A DNA stretch of 64,000 nucleotides from Patescibacteria group bacterium. GTDB taxonomy: Bacteria > Patescibacteriota > Microgenomatia > UBA1406 > GWC2-37-13. Position 1 is the first letter of the stretch. Every line of letters begins with the position of its first letter. The translations under genes were made by a program, and so were the position numbers. The notes under the pieces are model-generated. The model saw nothing but the letters and a program-made list of their open reading frames with translations. It was not told where the DNA came from and made no database searches. This document shows, piece by piece, positions 62,266-64,000 of the stretch. The stretch covers positions 1 through 64,000 of the forward strand of contig BPJD01000006.1 of the NCBI GenBank assembly GCA_026004435.1, given 5' to 3'.

Positions 62266-63015
62266 ATGTTTTATCAAGCAATAACAGCATCAATTTTTGT
62301 CAGCCTAATTTCTCTTGTAGGCATATTATTTATTGTCTGGAAACTAGATAAACAAAGAAAACTTCAGTTTTACCTTATTAGCTTTTCTGCTGGCAGTTTT
62401 TTGGGAGTTGTCTTCTTTGACCTGCTACCAGAAGCGCTTGAAATAGTAGACCACCCTGAAGAAATTATGACAGCTACTTTATCAGGCATAATTTTATTTT
62501 TCATAATTGAAAAATTTATTCACTGGAGACACTGTCATCTTGTAGACGAAAACAAGCACAAACACCACTTGGCTTATTTAAACATAGTAGGAGACTTATT
62601 TCACAACTTTTTAGATGGTCTTGCCATAGCTGTAGCATTTTTTACAAGTTTTGGAGTCGGCATAACTACAACCTTTTCAATCATAATGCATGAAATTCCT
62701 CAGGAAATAAGCGATTTTAATATTCTGCTTTTTTCAGGGTTATCTAAAAAGAAGGCTCTGCTTTACAACTTTTTTACTGCCTTAACCTCTCTTTTAGGCA
62801 CAGTTGCAGGTTTTTGGTTTTTGAATTTATTTGAACATTACCTGCCAATACTAACAAGCATAACAGCTGGAGGGTTTTTATATATAGCCAACTCTGACCT
62901 TATCCCAGAACTTCACAAAAGCAATAGTTTTAAACAAACTCTTCTGCAAATTCTTTTGCTTGCAACAGGAATATTTGTTATAATGAGTCTATCAAACTAT
63001 GTTCACAACCATTAA
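62266..63015 (+). CDS. ZIP-family metal transporter
   Basis: 249 residues with eight hydrophobic helices. Metal-site helices carry HNFLDGLAIAVAFF (HNxxDG) and HEIPQEISDFNIL (HEIPQE), the binuclear site of ZIP carriers, likely for zinc or iron uptake. A His-rich loop (HWRHCHLVDENKHKHH) lies between helices 3 and 4, typical of metal sensing or capture. TAAAAT 10 nt before ATG 62266 may be the -10. Confidence 0.9.
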   Translation: MFYQAITASIFVSLISLVGILFIVWKLDKQRKLQFYLISFSAGSFLGVVFFDLLPEALEIVDHPEEIMTATLSGIILFFIIEKFIHWRHCHLVDENKHKHHLAYLNIVGDLFHNFLDGLAIAVAFFTSFGVGITTTFSIIMHEIPQEISDFNILLFSGLSKKKALLYNFFTALTSLLGTVAGFWFLNLFEHYLPILTSITAGGFLYIANSDLIPELHKSNSFKQTLLQILLLATGIFVIMSLSNYVHNH

Positions 63016-63033
63016 TTTGTTGATAAATATTTT

Positions 63034-63504
63034 ATGTCAAAAAAGTATAAAGTTACACAGAGCGGTCTTCAAAAAATTCAAAAAGAGTATGAACAGCTTA
63101 AGAATATTGACAGGCCTAAAGCAGTCAAAAGACTTCAGATTGCTAGATCTTTAGGCGACCTCAGAGAAAACAGCGAGTATCATACTGCCAAAGAAGAGCT
63201 ATCAGAGATTGACTCCAGAATACGCTACTTGCAGGAGGTACTGGAAAATGTTGAGTTAATAGATGAAAAAAGCAATAGCAGTATTGTTCAGATCGGAGAC
63301 ACTGTAGAATTATTAGATGAAAATAACACAACAATGACAATTACCTTAGTTGGGGACTTTGAAGCAGATCCAATAAATAATAAATTTTCAGCCAACTCGC
63401 CGTTAGGACAGGCAATTATAAACAGATCATTAAATGATAAAGTCACTGTAAACACTCCTGCAGGCAAAAAAACATATACAATAAAAAATATAACAAGAGA
63501 CTAA
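63034..63504 (+). CDS. greA: Transcript cleavage factor GreA
   Basis: 156 residues. N-terminal coiled coil with the tip acidic pair SLGDLRENSEYHTAKEEL, C-terminal FKBP-like domain GDTVELLDENNTTMTITLVG and SPLGQAIINRSLNDKVTVN-type end. It enters the RNA polymerase secondary channel to rescue backtracked complexes. 18 bp after the ZIP gene. Confidence 0.95.
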   Translation: MSKKYKVTQSGLQKIQKEYEQLKNIDRPKAVKRLQIARSLGDLRENSEYHTAKEELSEIDSRIRYLQEVLENVELIDEKSNSSIVQIGDTVELLDENNTTMTITLVGDFEADPINNKFSANSPLGQAIINRSLNDKVTVNTPAGKKTYTIKNITRD

Positions 63505-63520
63505 ATTAATTAAAAATAAA

Positions 63521-63997
63521 ATGCAAAAAGTTTTAGCATCTTTTGTTGTAGTTCTTACACTATTTTTAATAACAGAATTTTTGTTTTACAACAATAAAAC
63601 CTCAACAAAAAGTCCTACAAACAGATTAGTCTTTGACACTAAGATAATACTTCCAAACAACAAAGTTATAAAAGTTCATCTGGCGGACACGCCTGAAGAA
63701 CAAATTAAAGGCCTATCAAACATACCAGATATGAGTTTTCAAGAAGGAATGTTGTTTAAGTTCAACCGGCCAGGTGTCTATAAGTTTTGGATGAAAGATA
63801 TGATGTTTAGTTTAGATTTCATTTGGATATCTGCTAATTTTACTATAGTAGATATAACTGAGAATATAAGCCCTGAGACATTCCCTGAGGCCTTCTCACC
63901 CAAAGAACCTATAATGTATGTACTTGAAGTTAAGGCTGGATTTGTAAAACAAAACAACCTAAAACCAGGAGATAAACTAAAAATAATTTTCCCTTAA
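63521..63997 (+). CDS. DUF192 exported protein
   Basis: 158 residues. An N-terminal hydrophobic segment (SFVVVLTLFLITEFLF) acts as signal or anchor, followed by the DUF192 beta domain: LADTPEEQIKGLSNIPDMS, GMLFKFNRPGVYKFWMKDMMFSLDF and MYVLEVKAGFVKQNNLKPGD. Family function is unknown; proteins are small and extracytoplasmic. The stop TAA falls 3 bp before the window end, so the gene is complete. Confidence 0.87.
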   Translation: MQKVLASFVVVLTLFLITEFLFYNNKTSTKSPTNRLVFDTKIILPNNKVIKVHLADTPEEQIKGLSNIPDMSFQEGMLFKFNRPGVYKFWMKDMMFSLDFIWISANFTIVDITENISPETFPEAFSPKEPIMYVLEVKAGFVKQNNLKPGDKLKIIFP

Positions 63998-64000
63998 CAA

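Noticed and set aside
1-64000. CRISPR arrays, insertion sequences, prophage or integrase genes
   Set aside because: No regularly spaced direct repeats, transposase or integrase motifs, or phage genes could be seen on either strand.

Overview
The window looks like a chromosomal segment of a low-GC, ultra-reduced bacterium of the Candidate Phyla Radiation (Patescibacteria). Supporting signs are a compact ribosomal-protein superoperon with no rpmD (uL30) between rpsE and rplO, a 595-residue alanyl-tRNA synthetase without the C-terminal domain, a stand-alone PolA-type 5'-3' exonuclease, several fused genes, many 1-30 bp gene overlaps and almost no Shine-Dalgarno sequences. The class within the radiation cannot be fixed from this window. 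The standard code (UGA = stop) fits all long genes.

Layout. 1-2.4 kb: three poorly characterised genes, two of them damaged (an in-frame TGA at codon 4; a frameshifted MsrQ/ferric-reductase-like membrane protein). 2.4-7.4 kb: a secreted nuclease, FolC, a CDGSH Fe-S protein, a DsbA-like oxidoreductase whose thioredoxin-fold halves are in swapped order, and a PfkB kinase / DAHP-synthase-like operon. 7.4-12.5 kb: M42 aminopeptidase, a two-subunit 2-oxoacid:ferredoxin oxidoreductase, and an RlmD/TrmA-type methyltransferase. 12.5-18.8 kb: exonuclease, FtsH (two frameshifts), a Mur ligase, SerRS, and a tandem duplication that splits a tRNA-Glu gene. 18.8-34.5 kb: cell-surface sugar metabolism (nucleotidyltransferases, several glycosyltransferases) interleaved with t6A synthesis (TsaD and a TsaC-TsaE fusion), SecA and AlaRS. 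34.6-52.1 kb: rpsI to rpsJ and tuf on the minus strand, including rpoA, secY, adk, map and infA. 52.4-64 kb: a 7TM + ATP-grasp/retropepsin-like pair, a WecA/TagO-like enzyme, GlyA, dTDP-rhamnose enzymes, MiaB, M24 peptidase, a YqeY-like protein, tRNA-Leu, a ZIP transporter, GreA and a DUF192 protein.

The strongest discovery is between 7264 and 7391 on the minus strand: a 22-codon leader ORF with six Phe codons and one Tyr codon, followed by a hairpin-plus-U-run terminator and an upstream segment that can pair alternatively with the terminator's 5' arm. It lies directly in front of the PfkB / DAHP-synthase-like operon and has the full architecture of a phenylalanine transcription attenuator. 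This gives an independent, regulatory reason to link the operon with aromatic amino acids, unexpected in a lineage usually regarded as lacking amino-acid synthesis.

Other patterns of note: TATAAT-like -10 boxes lie exactly 6 nt before ATG for several genes, predicting leaderless mRNAs; rpsS has moved from the rplB-rplV junction to between rpsN and rpsH; IF-1 carries an acidic 24-bp tandem-repeat insertion; and a 718-bp decayed copy of the serS 5' half shows synonymous-type differences plus single-base indels. Some single-base defects may be assembly errors, which is stated where relevant.
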